From Phymorhynchus buccinoides (Eukaryota; Mollusca; Gastropoda; Neogastropoda; Raphitomidae), in NCBI GenBank assembly GCA_017654935.2, contig CM065684.1:60446286-60510285 (forward strand): a stretch of DNA of 64,000 bases, written 5' to 3'. The notes below the pieces were generated by a model that saw nothing but the letters and a program-made list of their open reading frames with translations, was not told the DNA's origin and did not search any database. Position numbers and translations under genes: made by a program. Shown piece after piece: positions 25,931 through 64,000 of the stretch. Every line of letters begins with the position of its first letter. The stretch's first letter is position 1.

Positions 25931-26959
25931 GTTTATCACTTTATGATGTGCTCTCCCCAGTTTCCCCCCCATTGACGTTTATATCCAAAATTGGATCCTG
26001 CCGACGTATCGCATCAAGATCAAGAAAGTACAGCCCTGGAACTGGAAGTATAGTTGTAATGGTTAACTTAAATCCTAGATTGAATAGTCTAGATTTCATT
26101 CCTCGCGCCAATTTCCTCCCATGTTTTGCCTTGGATCAGGTATGGGATTCGGTTAGAATCAGTTTAGTACTATTTGCATAACAAAGAATAATTAATGGCT
26201 TATCTTGCAGTGTTTCCCATACTGCACATTTGTGCGTCCCTGAAGCATTAGAATCCCGAAGGGACTCTTTAATTTTCAGTGCTGTGCGTCCCATGGACAC
26301 ACGCGTTTTTTTACAAATCAAGTTTAATCTCTCACTGAGTTGATCTTTGACGACACTGACCCAAGAGATCTCGCTACCATCAGCCGAAAGTGTTAGCACA
26401 AATAGCAGGCGATAGTTCTGAATCAGCCAAGCAAGCCGTACCGTACCAACTGTGAGTGAAAGAGCACAAAAATCTAAGCCTTCTATAATGGTAGGGGATG
26501 TGTTCTTTCCTTCTCTTCTCTGGTTACACTACCACGTACCAGAACAAATGCCAAATGCCATCCTCCCTCCCCCCTCCCGCCAAATTACTCCTTTTTTCCC
26601 CTTTTTTATGCCCGTGGTCAACTAGGCCCAAGGTCAGTGATTCTTAACTAGTCCTTTTGGCACAAGCAAAAGCAGCTCTATTAACGTATGATGGAGATCA
26701 TCGATGAAATTGCTGAAAGAAGGCTGTCATTCGAATGCAAACACCAGCGATGATGATTCGGTAGGCTTTGTTTGAGTTCAGTCTTGAAAAAGAAAGAAAG
26801 CAGCTAGTGCTGATAAACTACCATTGGTACCAAACACAGTTTTTTCAGGGATAAAGAGAAAACATTCAGTAGGCCTCCGGGATTGTGACTTTAGTTTAAA
26901 TAGCCCTGTGTGTGTGAAATGAAAAATGCAGAAATAAATGTGGCGGTACCATAGCTGAT

Positions 26960-27125
26960 GAGGTTTAACCGAGGCATGGTTACCGCTACACCTATCTATA
27001 TTGTTAAGAACTCGGGACTTTACTGGTGTTGCACTGCCTCCGGGCATTGCAGCCAGTATTGTTCCCAACATCTTTGTATTTACAAATGTCCCATATGTGT
27101 CTATGACCGAGAGGACGTAAAACAT
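26960..27125 (-). repeat. Dispersed repeat family B
   Basis: Reverse-orientation copy matching 21503-21672. 25940-26940 holds no gene that I can recognise. Confidence 0.7.
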
Positions 27126-27214
27126 CATTTTCAAATGAAAAATACATTTTCATTTAGAGGAAACAAGTTGCAGTTTAACTACCCCTTCCCTCCCCCTCCC
27201 CACATGTATACACA

Positions 27215-27310
27215 TACACGCACCAACACCACCACCAACACCACAACCACCACCACCACCACCACCAACACCACCACCAACACCACCACCAACACCACCA
27301 CCAACACCAT
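27215..27310. repeat. ACC / ACCAAC trinucleotide tract
   Basis: Composed of CCACCAACACCA-type repeats. The apparent Thr/Asn frame is a by-product. Confidence 0.9.
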
Positions 27311-27917
27311 CAAACTTTCCCAAATGAAACTTTTTATTTCGAAGCAGCATTATCATGCCGTTCTTGAAAGGGATAGGTTTATACTAATTATAGGCCTATT
27401 AGGCCTAGTATCAGGTTGGGGTTAAGGTTATGAAAATGAGAGAACTCTGAGACTGAAAGTCGGGAGAGGACAGTTATTCTGTAACTGGGAGCAGACGTTT
27501 GTATTGTGCCAGTTCAAACATGCTATTTTGCAAAATGTGTATCAAAGCAGCACACAAAAACACGCATGCACATGCAGTGATGCACACACAATGTGTGCAG
27601 AAACACTCCCATGAACACTCACTCTCTCATATGCATGCAGCAAGCAAAGCAAACAGTGGTCTCTATAATTCCTTCTGTGTTTTTTAATTTGATTAAACAT
27701 TGATGTGGTCAAAATAATGTGAAAATTCATAAACAGTAACAAAGAGATGGGTTAGTATGCTCTTCGAGAGTAGAAGTATGTGTGTTCATAAAACTTCATT
27801 TAATTAAAAAAATGTTGCATGGGGACTCTTAGTCTTAAAAATTTGAAAAGGACTCTTAGACTTGCACAGAGAGTCCCAGGGACTCTCAGGATTTTATCCC
27901 ATGGGAAGCACTGTCTT

Positions 27918-27929
27918 GTCCCCACCACC

Positions 27930-28007
<78 letters not shown>

Positions 28008-28012
28008 GCTGT

Positions 28013-28063
<51 letters not shown>

Positions 28064-28064
28064 G

Positions 28065-28099
<35 letters not shown>

Positions 28100-28164
28100 A
28101 GTCTCCTACTACTACTACCACCACTACTACTACTACTACCACTACCACTACCACTACTACTACT

Positions 28165-28201
<37 letters not shown>

Positions 28202-28220
28202 TTACTACTACCACTACCAT

Positions 28221-28261
<41 letters not shown>

Positions 28262-28262
28262 A
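27918..28262. repeat. ACT trinucleotide tract, about 340 bp
   Basis: (ACT)n with scattered ACC, GTCT and AAGTCTCC interruptions. The open frames on both strands are by-products of the tract. 28263-29191 is upstream sequence with no recognised feature except an ATT run at about 28715. Confidence 0.95.
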
Positions 28263-29191
28263 GGAAAGATTTGTAACTTCAGTTGAACCATCTATGTACT
28301 GCTACACTGTATGACTTTCGGTAGCAATTTAGATGATTTTGTGACAAAAGTCATGGATGTTTAAAATGGGGCTGTCATCTTAATCACTTAATGTAATGAA
28401 AATGTATTGCGTTGTTTTTAGCAACCGATTCATATGTTTTTATAAACGTCTTGTTTGCAAACTTGCACTTTGCTAGCATCTCCCTGGTTCTTACGACCCT
28501 CAATTTCAAAGTCTGGTTCCTATAGTTTTATAAAGAAAATAACAGTCCTAGGCTGATTCTAACCCTATCCTTTTCCCGAGAATCGAATGGTAGAATGTTT
28601 TTTCTTTGTAAAAATTTTCAATGTGAAATTTTGAACCGAGTGTACATAAACCAACAAGGTAGCCAACTTGTCTTAAAAGTTCAACAACCAGATCGGCAGA
28701 TGGCTTGGAAATTATTATTATTATTATTTTTTTTTTAAACATGTAAGGTTACTTAGAATCTTGCATACATACATTTATTACATAATGAATGCATGTATGT
28801 TGTTGCTTTTTTTCAGTTGCAGCAGTAGGTTGCTTGTCAACCAAGGCATCCCTTCTCGCTGGTGAATTAACAACTTGCGACCAATGAACAAAATTGGAAA
28901 ATCTATCTCCTGAACATTAAATGGACGCTTGACTTTCAATAACGTTTTCAACAGAAAAGGACCATCAAACAAAGAAGTCGGTCATCATCAGTCGTACTTG
29001 AAATGTTTCACAGACTTCCCCGACCCTAGCAGACAAACCCAGACCACCTGCAGCAATGCTGTAGTTAAAGGAAAAAGAAAAAAAAGAAAATGGTGTAACT
29101 TTTGGGGGAAATAATCCCAGAAAACTAACCCGCCGACGAGCACTTGCTTGTCGCTCGGTTGATCGATCAATTGATCCACCCCGCCATCACC

Positions 29192-55733
<26,542 letters not shown>

Positions 55734-58130
55734 CCATGGTGCTCCTCCATACTGATGCGGGGGAGGAGAGGAAGGGATGCAGTTTCTGGGGTTTTATATA
55801 TTTGTGCTGACTGGACCCTTTGATCTTGACTCCCCTGTGTGTGGGTGGATGGGTGGGTCACTCGCATCCCTGTACGGCGCGTGGATGTGTAGCATGGTGC
55901 CGCATATCAGTGACAGTGACACTGACACTGACATATCAGTGACACGTATCAGTGCCTTGGGTCTGGCAGCCAAACGTCATGAACGTTCATACCCGCACAC
56001 ACCCCAGGATTGTGTCGCCTGTGTTCAGTGCCCCGTCTCGTTTCAACGCTGTGTCTCACATCATGCTGAATGTTCACCGACTTCTCAATTACGTGAGCGT
56101 CAACTCAGTAAGTCAGGGGGGTAGTTTATCATCATCGTCGGAAAACTGTGCTAATTTATGTGTTTGCATCGTGCAACATGATCGTTATTGTTAACCACAC
56201 TAGGTGTTTTAATTTTTAAACTCTGATGCGGTGTTGTGATGTGGGACAGTGAAGGGTTTGCGCGTCGTTTGAAAACTGGCTGTGGTATCGATGACGAAAA
56301 CGTGGAGTGATATCAATGTCTCGCAGTCCTAGATGCATGCACTTACATACATGTAACATCTTTTTTCACGCACACAAATACACATATATACTGTGTATAT
56401 TTATAAGCAACAATGTTGATTCATTCCTTCAACTGTCTTTGAGTCGGAGAACATCAGCATTTATCAACTGTTTGTGATCTGGATGCTGGATGCATATGTG
56501 TGTGAACTTGAACCAGGCGCGCAAGTGGTGAGACTCCGTTCAGAATGGGGGCTTTTTGTTGAAGTTGTTTTTTTTTTAAGCACAAAATAAGTGGGTAGGT
56601 GGGGGATGATAGCGAAGAATCAGCAGATGTAGCTATTCATTTAACGGTGTTGGACAAATTGTGTGCTTGCCATTTGTGTGTGCTGGTGCGTTCATCATCA
56701 TGCTTTGGGGATGCATATCGGATAAATGTGAGCGACTATGACAGGCGCGAGTGTTGATGTTTGAGGGAAACATTGTCAGTGTGATGTGGGGAGAATGCGA
56801 CCCTCGTGTGCTACTTACCGGTACTCCACAGTGACGAAGACTAGTATAGGTTAAGAATTAATGAAAGTTAGGTTTGACGTACGCCAGGATGAAACCATCA
56901 ACCAACCATCATTCACTTAAAGACCCAGGGCTCCCAATCGCCCCGCAAAACAAGGGGTCCCGGGGACTCCTTCACTTACAGTATAGAGGGTCCTAGAGGC
57001 TGGATAGAGGGTCCCAGTGGCATTGCGAATGCTAAAAATATTTTTTCTAGGGTATCCCTGGGACCCCCTGCGCATTCTTTTAGAGGGTCCTTTAGAATGT
57101 TGGTGCTTCATGGACCCCCAAATGGAGCCCTGAGACCTTTTTTGAATAGAAGACGAGAATTGAGGCTGAATTTCCATGTGTGTGGATGGTGAAAGATTAG
57201 AAAGAGAATGGGCTGCGTGGAGTCAGAGGCGTGAGAGATATAGTGTCAAGATATATGTCAAAGTTAAAGATGATGATGTTTGCAGAGGTGCATGGACATA
57301 TATAGCTGAAGATTTTATATATTTTCACATAATTATAGCATGCAAAATGAAAGAGTGCAAGATTGAGGTATTTCTTCTACCGTGCGATATTGACATGAGA
57401 GATAAGTTCACACACACAATTAAACAATATAAGCATTGGAAAAACAGCATCCCCCCTCCCTCCCCACCCCCTAGTTTATTATTTGTCGGCCTGTTTCCCT
57501 TCCTTAGTTTGCAGTGTAGTCTGAGACATAAAGCTTCCTCCCCCCCACCCCCCACCCCACCCACCCCCCTTTATTCTAGTTTTAAACAACCAGCATTTTT
57601 GGTTCTTGTTTAAAAAAAAAAAAATATTAATAGCTTGCTTCTAATTATTGGATAATTCCATTCCACATTGGCATATTATCCTCAAGATGATTATCATGAG
57701 CATTTATCTCATGTAGTCCAGTAGATATATTTGATCTACATGAGGAAGTCGTCAACACTTGGCTTTCAGTTTGTTCCAAACAGCATTGATCCAGTTTCCA
57801 GTGGCCAGTCACCACAGAATTAACCAATGGTTAGTGATGATACTACTGCTGACTACCAACACTAGGGAAAAGTGATTTAGAAATGCAAAAATAGTCAAAT
57901 GGGATTTAGAGATGCTGAATTATTGGTAGCTCATTGTTTCTGTGTAAAGGTACACATCTTCTTTCATTCAACAAACGCCATCTTTTCCCCCAAGCTGCAT
58001 TTTCTGCTGTTCGCTTAGTAGTGATCAAATGAATGAAGCCCTAGCAGAAATAAATAGACTTCGATTTTTAAAATCAAAAGCCAGTTGGTTGGGTCTAGGG
58101 TGCTTCTGCACATTTTTTATTTTAATCTGT
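55734..58130 (+). other. Probable Smaug 3' UTR, no other feature
   Basis: AT-rich and without recognisable coding. A CAGTGACACTGACA-type short repetition is at 55905-55955. The frames at 55777 and 57176 lack domain content. The polyadenylation site is not certain; AATAAA occurs in several places (for example about 58047 and 62982). Confidence 0.5.
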
Positions 58131-58318
58131 AGATGCTTGGATGGCATTGACGCATTGTTGGATTATTACTAAAACTAACAGCTTGTATCAAACAATGACT
58201 GCAGAAATATAAAAAGGGGATTTTGCTTTTTATATTTCAGCAGTCTTTTTTTGATACAAGTTACTAGTTTTCGTAATAAGTTCAATAATATGTCAATGAC
58301 TCCAAGCCATCGTTTTAA
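58131..58318. repeat. Long imperfect hairpin 1 (arms about 85 nt)
   Basis: CTTGTATCAAACAATGACTG / AGTCTTTTTTTGATACAAG, AAATATAAAAAG / CTTTTTATATTT, and outer GATGG..CATTGAC / GTCAATG..CCATC pair around a short GGGATTTTG loop. It is either a foldback element or a double-stranded RNA source if in the 3' UTR. Confidence 0.8.
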
Positions 58319-58465
58319 TTTGCTAAAGAACATTTTGTTCAAAATTCTGTTTACTGATTTTAACTAAAATCCGTTTTTGTCCCCATTGTGTTAATTGTTA
58401 GGTAGAAAAACAAAGTTCTGAAGCAGTTCTTTTTTGCCAGTGTTTGTCAGCAAATAACAATGAGG

Positions 58466-58540
58466 AAAATTTGTATAGCATCCATCCTACTATGTAGGCT
58501 ACAGGGCGCTTTACACGTAACCATATTGAAAAATAGAATT
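58466..58540 (-). mobile_element. LINE 3' tail fragment (minus)
   Basis: Matches in reverse the GTGTAAAGCG..CTACATAGTAGGATGG..GCTATA tail seen at 53560-53600. Confidence 0.65.
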
Positions 58541-59030
58541 AAAATAAATCATGTTAAGTTAAAACAGGTGGAAGAGTGTGGACATTCGCAAACTTGCCTC
58601 TTTTCTAAGGTAGATCTTTGTACACCAATTATATTTCATTGATTTATGCTTGCATACAGATTTGTTCTCAATTTTTTAAAAGTTTTTTTTTTTTTCAGTC
58701 ACGATTTACACAAGTTCTTCATTTGGGTTTTTTATGATTATGACTTTAATTTCTTCTGAATGGAGTTAAGTTTTGTGTTAACTGTTCATGTTAAAATCAG
58801 GTTCTAATTAGTTGTTTAATGCTTTATGCTTAAATAGTGTGACTTATTCGTGTGTGGTATTGACTTTGGGAACTGAGTGAATTGTAATGCTTAGATACCT
58901 TTTGTTTCGTATGTGTTGAAGGCTGTGTTGCGTTCGTCACTTCTGTAGTTTCTCTTACACCAATGGCTACACTGAAGTCTTCCTTGCTGCGCTCGTATCT
59001 CAGTTTGTCAGCAAAAACATTAATAGAATT

Positions 59031-59160
59031 TAAGGTTCAAATACATGTGGTTAGTTTTCACTCTTTCACCATGGCAACACAGTGATACTCTAGTAATATT
59101 ACTTTCCCATCGCTGTGTTGCCATGGGGAGAGTGAAATTAACCTTGTATTTTGACCTTTA
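59031..59160. repeat. Long hairpin 2 (arms about 60 nt)
   Basis: CACCATGGCAACACAG.GAT at 59068 pairs with ATCGCTGTGTTGCCATGG at 59109. Outer AAGGTTCAAATACATG.GGTTA pairs with TAACCTTGTATTTTGACCTT. Only about 8 bases form the loop. Confidence 0.85.
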
Positions 59161-59344
59161 GCACACAGGTATTGCACTGAACTCAAAACCGAACACACAA
59201 AGTTCTGAAGTGAGCTTGTCTAGATGGATGAACAACGCTCAGCAAATGGGCGATTTTTGTTGGAAGATTATCAAAGCTCAACACACTACTGACATACTAA
59301 GTGTGAGTTTCACTTTTTCTCCTTGGAGTTTGAGTTCACAACCA

Positions 59345-60253
59345 GGCATCAGAATTGTCTGAGGATTCTACTGTCAGAGGTTTTGCCTTTTTTACTGAGT
59401 GTTTTCTTTTCTGTTAAATGACAGTTTAAAGTGATTTCTCAGATAAATGATTTCAGCATTGTCTTTCCACCATCTGGGGCCTTGGTAGCCCTTGTACCGC
59501 AGTTTTCAGAGGATTGGATTCAGATTATTCTGATGCATGTACAACTTATTTCATCACAGACAAGGACTTCTCCTCTACTTCTTCATTGCGGTCTCCCCAG
59601 TGAGCAGATGAGTTTCATTCACACTCCATTTCCACCAGTGTTTAACAACAGTGGATGTGTCGGCGTCACGATGATGTGTCGGCGTCACGATTCATCAAAC
59701 TGGATTTTTGTTTTCACAAAACTTTAAAAAAAACCAACTTGAGGATTTTCTTTGCTTTAAAGCAAACAAAAAAGGGAGTACAGACAATACTAAGAATGTT
59801 TTCAATGAATGGATTTCTATGCTCACTTTTTCCGAAGCGACTTTTGTTTCACAGCAGACGTTTTATATGGAGATATTCTTGAACACAAACTTTTTTTTTA
59901 CAGTGTTTGACATTAGAACTTTTGTCATTCGTTTAAAGATCTCTTCAAAGTGTTTGACAATGGATGTGTTTTGCTACTTGAAGGATTTCAGTAGACACAA
60001 TTTCACAACTGATTGAATTTTCTTCAGGCATCAGAATTATCAGAGGATTAAGAATTTCTGACAGAGGTTTTGCCTTTTTACTCGGTGCTATCCTTTGTGT
60101 GAAATAGCATTTTAAAGCGATTTTTCACTATATTGAGCCTTTCTGCTCATGTTGGGAACTGATTTCAATGTTGTCCCTCTATAGTCTGGGGCCTTGATGG
60201 CCCTTTTACCACAGTTTTCAGAGGATTGGACTTCAGACTATTCTGATGCCTGG
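59345..60253 (+). repeat. Direct duplication of about 200 bp
   Basis: 59345-59535 and 60028-60253 share GGCATCAGAATT, CAGAGGTTTTGCCTTTTT, TCTGGGGCCTTG and CAGTTTTCAGAGGATTGGA in order, with one insertion. Confidence 0.85.
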
Positions 60254-60366
60254 TTCCTAATATGAGAGGTTTCTCAACAAAACCTTTCCGCAAGTGGTCG
60301 ATCACAGGCATTTTTTCTTAAGTTTTTAAATGAGAGCTGATTTTAATCAAAAGAGAAAGGACATCT

Positions 60367-60435
60367 TCAGATATCTGTTTCTGAGTCCTTCAGATATCTG
60401 TTTCTGAGTCCTTCAGATATCTGTTTCTGAGTCCT
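60367..60435 (+). repeat. Three tandem 23-bp units
   Basis: CTTCAGATATCTGTTTCTGA GTC is repeated three times. 60480-60837 has nothing recognised. Confidence 0.9.
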
Positions 60436-60837
60436 GCTGATGTTTCTTCAAATTGAGGGGTTTCTGTTTACTTACTTAATCTACAGGAGAAAAAAAAAGA
60501 ACAAACAAATCTTCATTGAGCTGACTTGCCTGCACTGTAGCTTGTAACTGAGTTTTCCAGCATAGGTCAGTAGAGTCTACTGTCAACCAAGACTTGTTGA
60601 CTTAGGACTGCATTGCTTTGGACGGCTCACCCTGTGTATTCAGTTTGTCAGTGATCGTCAAATCTTCTTCACCTGCTTTCGCGTTTCGTTGGCTTGAAGA
60701 AGATGCCGAGACGGCATTGATGACTGTGGGTGTAATATCCATGAAAAGAAAACTGATCTTCAGCAGAGTTGGTGTTTTCTGAAGAACATGGTTTTTTCCA
60801 TCCATACGGATGTAAGCATTAGTGTGGAAACAAAATT

Positions 60838-62728
60838 AGCTTGAGGCTAACTGTAGAATGCAGCAATTCACTGATTTGTTGGCCTGAACACACACATGCT
60901 TTCATTAGATTGAGGCTAACTGTATCCCCCACTGAACAGAGTGCTGCAATTCACTGATTTGTTTGCTGAACACACACATGATTTCATTAGATTGAGGCTA
61001 ACTGTATCCCCCACTGAACAGAGTGCTGCAATTCACTGATTTGTTGGCCTGAACACACACATGCTTTCATTAGATTGAGGCTAACTGTATCCCCCACTGA
61101 ACAGAGTGCAGCAATTCACTGATTTGTTGGCCTGAACACACACATGATTTCATTAGATTGAGGCTAACTGTATCCCCCACTGAACAGAGTGCTGCAATTC
61201 ACTGATTTGTTTGCTGAACACACACATGATTTCATTAGATTGAGGCTAACTGTATCCCCCACTGAACAGAGTGCTGCAATTCACTGATTTGTTGGCCTGA
61301 ACACACACATGCTTTCATTAGATTGAGGCTAACTGTATCCCCCACTGAACAGAGTGCAGCAATTCACTGATTTGTTGGCCTGAACACACACATGATTTCA
61401 TTAGATTGAGGCTAACTGTATCCCCCACTGAACAGAGTGCTGCAATTCACTGATTTGTTGGCCTGAACACACACATGCTTTCATTAGATTGAGGCTAACT
61501 GTATCCCCCACTGAACAGAGTGCAGCAATTCACTGATTTGTTGGCCTGAACACACACATGATTTCATTAGATTGAGGCTAACTGTATCCCCCACTGAACA
61601 GAATGCAGCAATTCACTGATTTGTTGGCCTGAACACACACATGCTTTCATTAGATTGAGGCTAACTGTATCCCCCACTGAACAGAGTGCTGCAATTCACT
61701 GATTTGTTGGCCTGAACACACACATGCTTTCATTAGATTGAGGCTAACTGTATCCCCCACTGAACAGAGTGCAGCAATTCACTGATTTGTTGGCCTGAAC
61801 ACACACATGATTTCATTAGATTGAGGCTAACTGTATCCCCCACTGAACAGAGTGCTGCAATTCACTGATTTGTTGGCCTGAACACACACATGCTTTCATT
61901 AGATTGAGGCTAACTGTATCCCCCACTGAACAGAGTGCAGCAATTCACTGATTTGTTGGCCTGAACACACACATGATTTCATTAGATTGAGGCTAACTGT
62001 ATCCCCCACTGAACAGAGTGCTGCAATTCACTGATTTGTTGGCCTGAACACACACATGCTTTCATTAGATTGAGGCTAACTGTATCCCCCACTGAACAGA
62101 GTGCTGCAATTCACTGATTTGTTGGCCTGAACACACACATGATTTCATTAGATTGAGGCTAACTGTATCCCCCACTGAACAGAGTGCTGCAATTCACTGA
62201 TTTGTTGGCCTGAACACACACATGCTTTCATTAGATTGAGGCTAACTGTATCCCCCACTGAACAGAGTGCTGCAATTCACTGATTTGTTGGCCTGAACAC
62301 ACACATGATTTCATTAGATTGAGGCTAACTGTATCCCCCATTGAACAGAGTGCTGCAATTCACTGATTTGTTTGCTGAACACACACATGATTTCATTAGA
62401 TTGAGGCTAACTGTATCCCCCATTGAACAGAGTGCTGCAATTCACTGATTTGTTTGCTGAACACACACATGATTTCATTAGATTGAGGCTAACTGTATCC
62501 CCCACTGAACAGAGTGCAGCAATTCACTGATTTGTTTGCTGAACACACACATGATTTCATTAGATTGAGGCTAACTGTATCCCCCACTGAACAGAGTGCT
62601 GCAATTCACTGATTTGTTTGCTGAACACACACATGATTTCATTAGATTGAGGCTAACTGTATCCCCCACTGAACAGAATGCAGCAATTCACTGATTTGTT
62701 GGCCTGAACACACACATGCTTTCATTTT
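60838..62728 (+). repeat. 82/83-bp minisatellite, about 23 copies, with dimeric pattern
   Basis: Units start ATTAGATTGAGGCTAACTGT and contain GCTGCAATTCACTGATTTG or GCAGCAATTC and a CACACACATG end. The 83-bp form has TTGGCCTG, the 82-bp form TTTGCTG. In the middle, two unit types (CTGC..GCTTT and CAGC..GATTT) alternate, giving a 166-bp higher-order repeat. The first unit (60838) is internally shortened. Confidence 0.95.
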
Positions 62729-63125
62729 CTAATAATCAAGTGTTTCTGATGTAGACCTGCTTTAACTGAACACAGAATTGTGACTAAAGAGGCTGACATA
62801 AGAATGGTAAAGGTGTGACATTTTTATTTCAGCAGTAACGAACAAAATATTCAGCCATAGTTTACGTAAAACTATTTTATCTTATCAGAGAACTCTGCAT
62901 GCTTCTCTGAACATGCCTTTTCCGTTCCTTTCCTTCCAATTTTTCTTTTTATTCCATGTACCCCTAAGGGGCTTTCGGAAATAAATCTTGAAACCTCAAC
63001 TCAACACGTTTTTTTACCAAACGTGTAAAACTAAAAGGCACTGAAAGTTGCCTATGAAAACTACAAAGACATTGACCTAAAACATTTAATGAATTAACAA
63101 ATACCATAAAACCATTTGAAACGCT
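62729..63125. other. Nothing recognised
   Basis: AT-rich. CGGAAATAAATCTTGAAACC at about 62978 could be a poly(A) signal region or a retroelement tail. Confidence 0.4.
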
Positions 63126-63440
63126 TCTTCTTCTTCAGTCGCTTAGACAGTTTCCTGTCATATGAGCGCAGATGCGTCAAGCTGCCGTTATGCGTCCCAG
63201 CATGTCCGTCTTCAGATGGAGAAAATCCTTGAAAAGAGTTTCTTGAAAAAAGGCAGGAGAATGGACCAATAAGGCAGAAAGATAGTAGATGACAGTAACT
63301 GAGTAAGCAAAGGAAGAAGGCAGAGTCAAAGAGAGTGACAAATTAGAGGAAGTTACAGGCATAGAACTGCCAGAAGGTGGGGGGGGGGGGGGGGGGGGGG
63401 GCCAAAGATCCTCCCCTCCCCTCTTCCCAGGTATCCCCAC
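63126..63440 (-). repeat. Dispersed repeat family A, minus copy
   Basis: GACAGTTTCCTGTCATATGA to CATAGAACTGCCAGAAGG, then a G run and CAGGTATCCCCACGG. The rest of the window (63441-64000) has only short frames without recognisable content. Confidence 0.7.
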
Positions 63441-64000
63441 GGGGGGATTTGAAATTAAAAATCACTGAAAATATACACAAACTCACACTGGAAAACCAGA
63501 GCCGAGTGTGGTCAGTGCAAGGTGTATCTAATCTGGTCTCCATCTTTACTTGCAATACAGACTCATGTTGCCGTTGGTGGTTATGTCCCATCTTGTCAAA
63601 AGGAAGCTTGGTTTCATTGGATGAAAGTTGTGATACATTACAATAATGTGCCTGCTTCAGTGTTTGTTGTGTGCCCATGTTTTGTGCAAGTATGATTTGT
63701 TTACTGCGATGCAGATCGGTGTATTTTCGATAATGGCTTGTAGCTTTTTAGATAAATGTCTGGTCATGAACAGACTCTTAATCAGTGTTATAATGAATCT
63801 TGTGTTCATGGATGACTATTTTCTTATTGCATGTATAAACATTGCTATCTATGACTCGTGTTTCTTGAAGACTGTGCTAAATTGGTTGTTAAGTATGCCT
63901 ATTTGCTAATGAGGTAAGTGGTCATACATTTCTTTGCTTTCTGTAACAGTGTATGCAGTTGTAGTGTTCCAGTGCATGCTGTGGCACATTTTACCAAATC

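Noticed and set aside
27862..28314. Poly-Thr / poly-Leu / poly-Val proteins
   Set aside because: Translations of an ACT trinucleotide tract.
29144..29191. Upstream TTG start for Smaug
   Set aside because: The ATG at 29192 has A at -3 and matches the N-terminus of family members.
57176..57613. 145-residue ORF downstream of Smaug
   Set aside because: No domain or codon bias; lies in AT-rich 3' UTR-like sequence with C runs.

Overview
Eukaryotic (metazoan) genomic DNA carrying one recognisable protein gene inside repeat-rich sequence. The gene is a SAMD4/Smaug RNA-binding regulator in 11 coding exons on the + strand, 29192-55733. Introns with GT-AG borders, tRNA-derived SINEs, CR1/L2/Rex-like LINE tails, many MITEs and very long CT, GT and ACT tracts suggest an invertebrate, probably a lophotrochozoan such as a marine gastropod. 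No species-diagnostic sequence was found, so the taxon is an inference.

Layout. 1-29.1 kb is intergenic. It holds a Rex/CR1-like LINE pseudogene (1.8-3.35 kb), a 2.8 kb TA-flanked inverted-terminal element with nested relatives (7.05-9.87 kb), a patch of inverted CACATACC motifs (10.9-11.7 kb), a 64-bp minisatellite split by a LINE (13.99-15.5 kb), a 48/51-bp minisatellite (17.9-18.5 kb), two foldback elements with telomere-like arms (24.96-25.93 kb) and several short dispersed families. 29.19-55.73 kb is the Smaug gene. 55.73-64 kb is 3' UTR and/or downstream DNA, with two long hairpins and a 23-copy 82/83-bp array with dimeric structure.

The gene. The eleven exons join with consistent phases (1,1,1,0,0,1,0,2,0,1) into 2277 nt, a 758-residue protein plus stop. 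It has the N-terminal Smaug-similarity region, the SRE-binding SAM domain (exons 4-5), the PHAT-like region (exons 6-8) and the conserved C-terminal motif ending in a short exon 11.

The most unusual finding is that splice-junction segments of this gene have been duplicated again and again. The intron 5/exon 6 acceptor is amplified into 35 perfect-length 78-bp units (36 copies of acceptor plus exon start), every unit in frame and stop-free. The exon 3 acceptor has three intronic copies. The exon 4 3' end plus donor is present three times, and one copy differs from the exon at five sites that are all synonymous. The exon 9 acceptor has one intronic copy, and the exon 9 3' end plus donor is present three times. 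The exon 7 acceptor region carries a 29-bp duplication. Several of these copies abut or are interrupted by transposable elements. Whether the copies are spliced cannot be decided from DNA alone.
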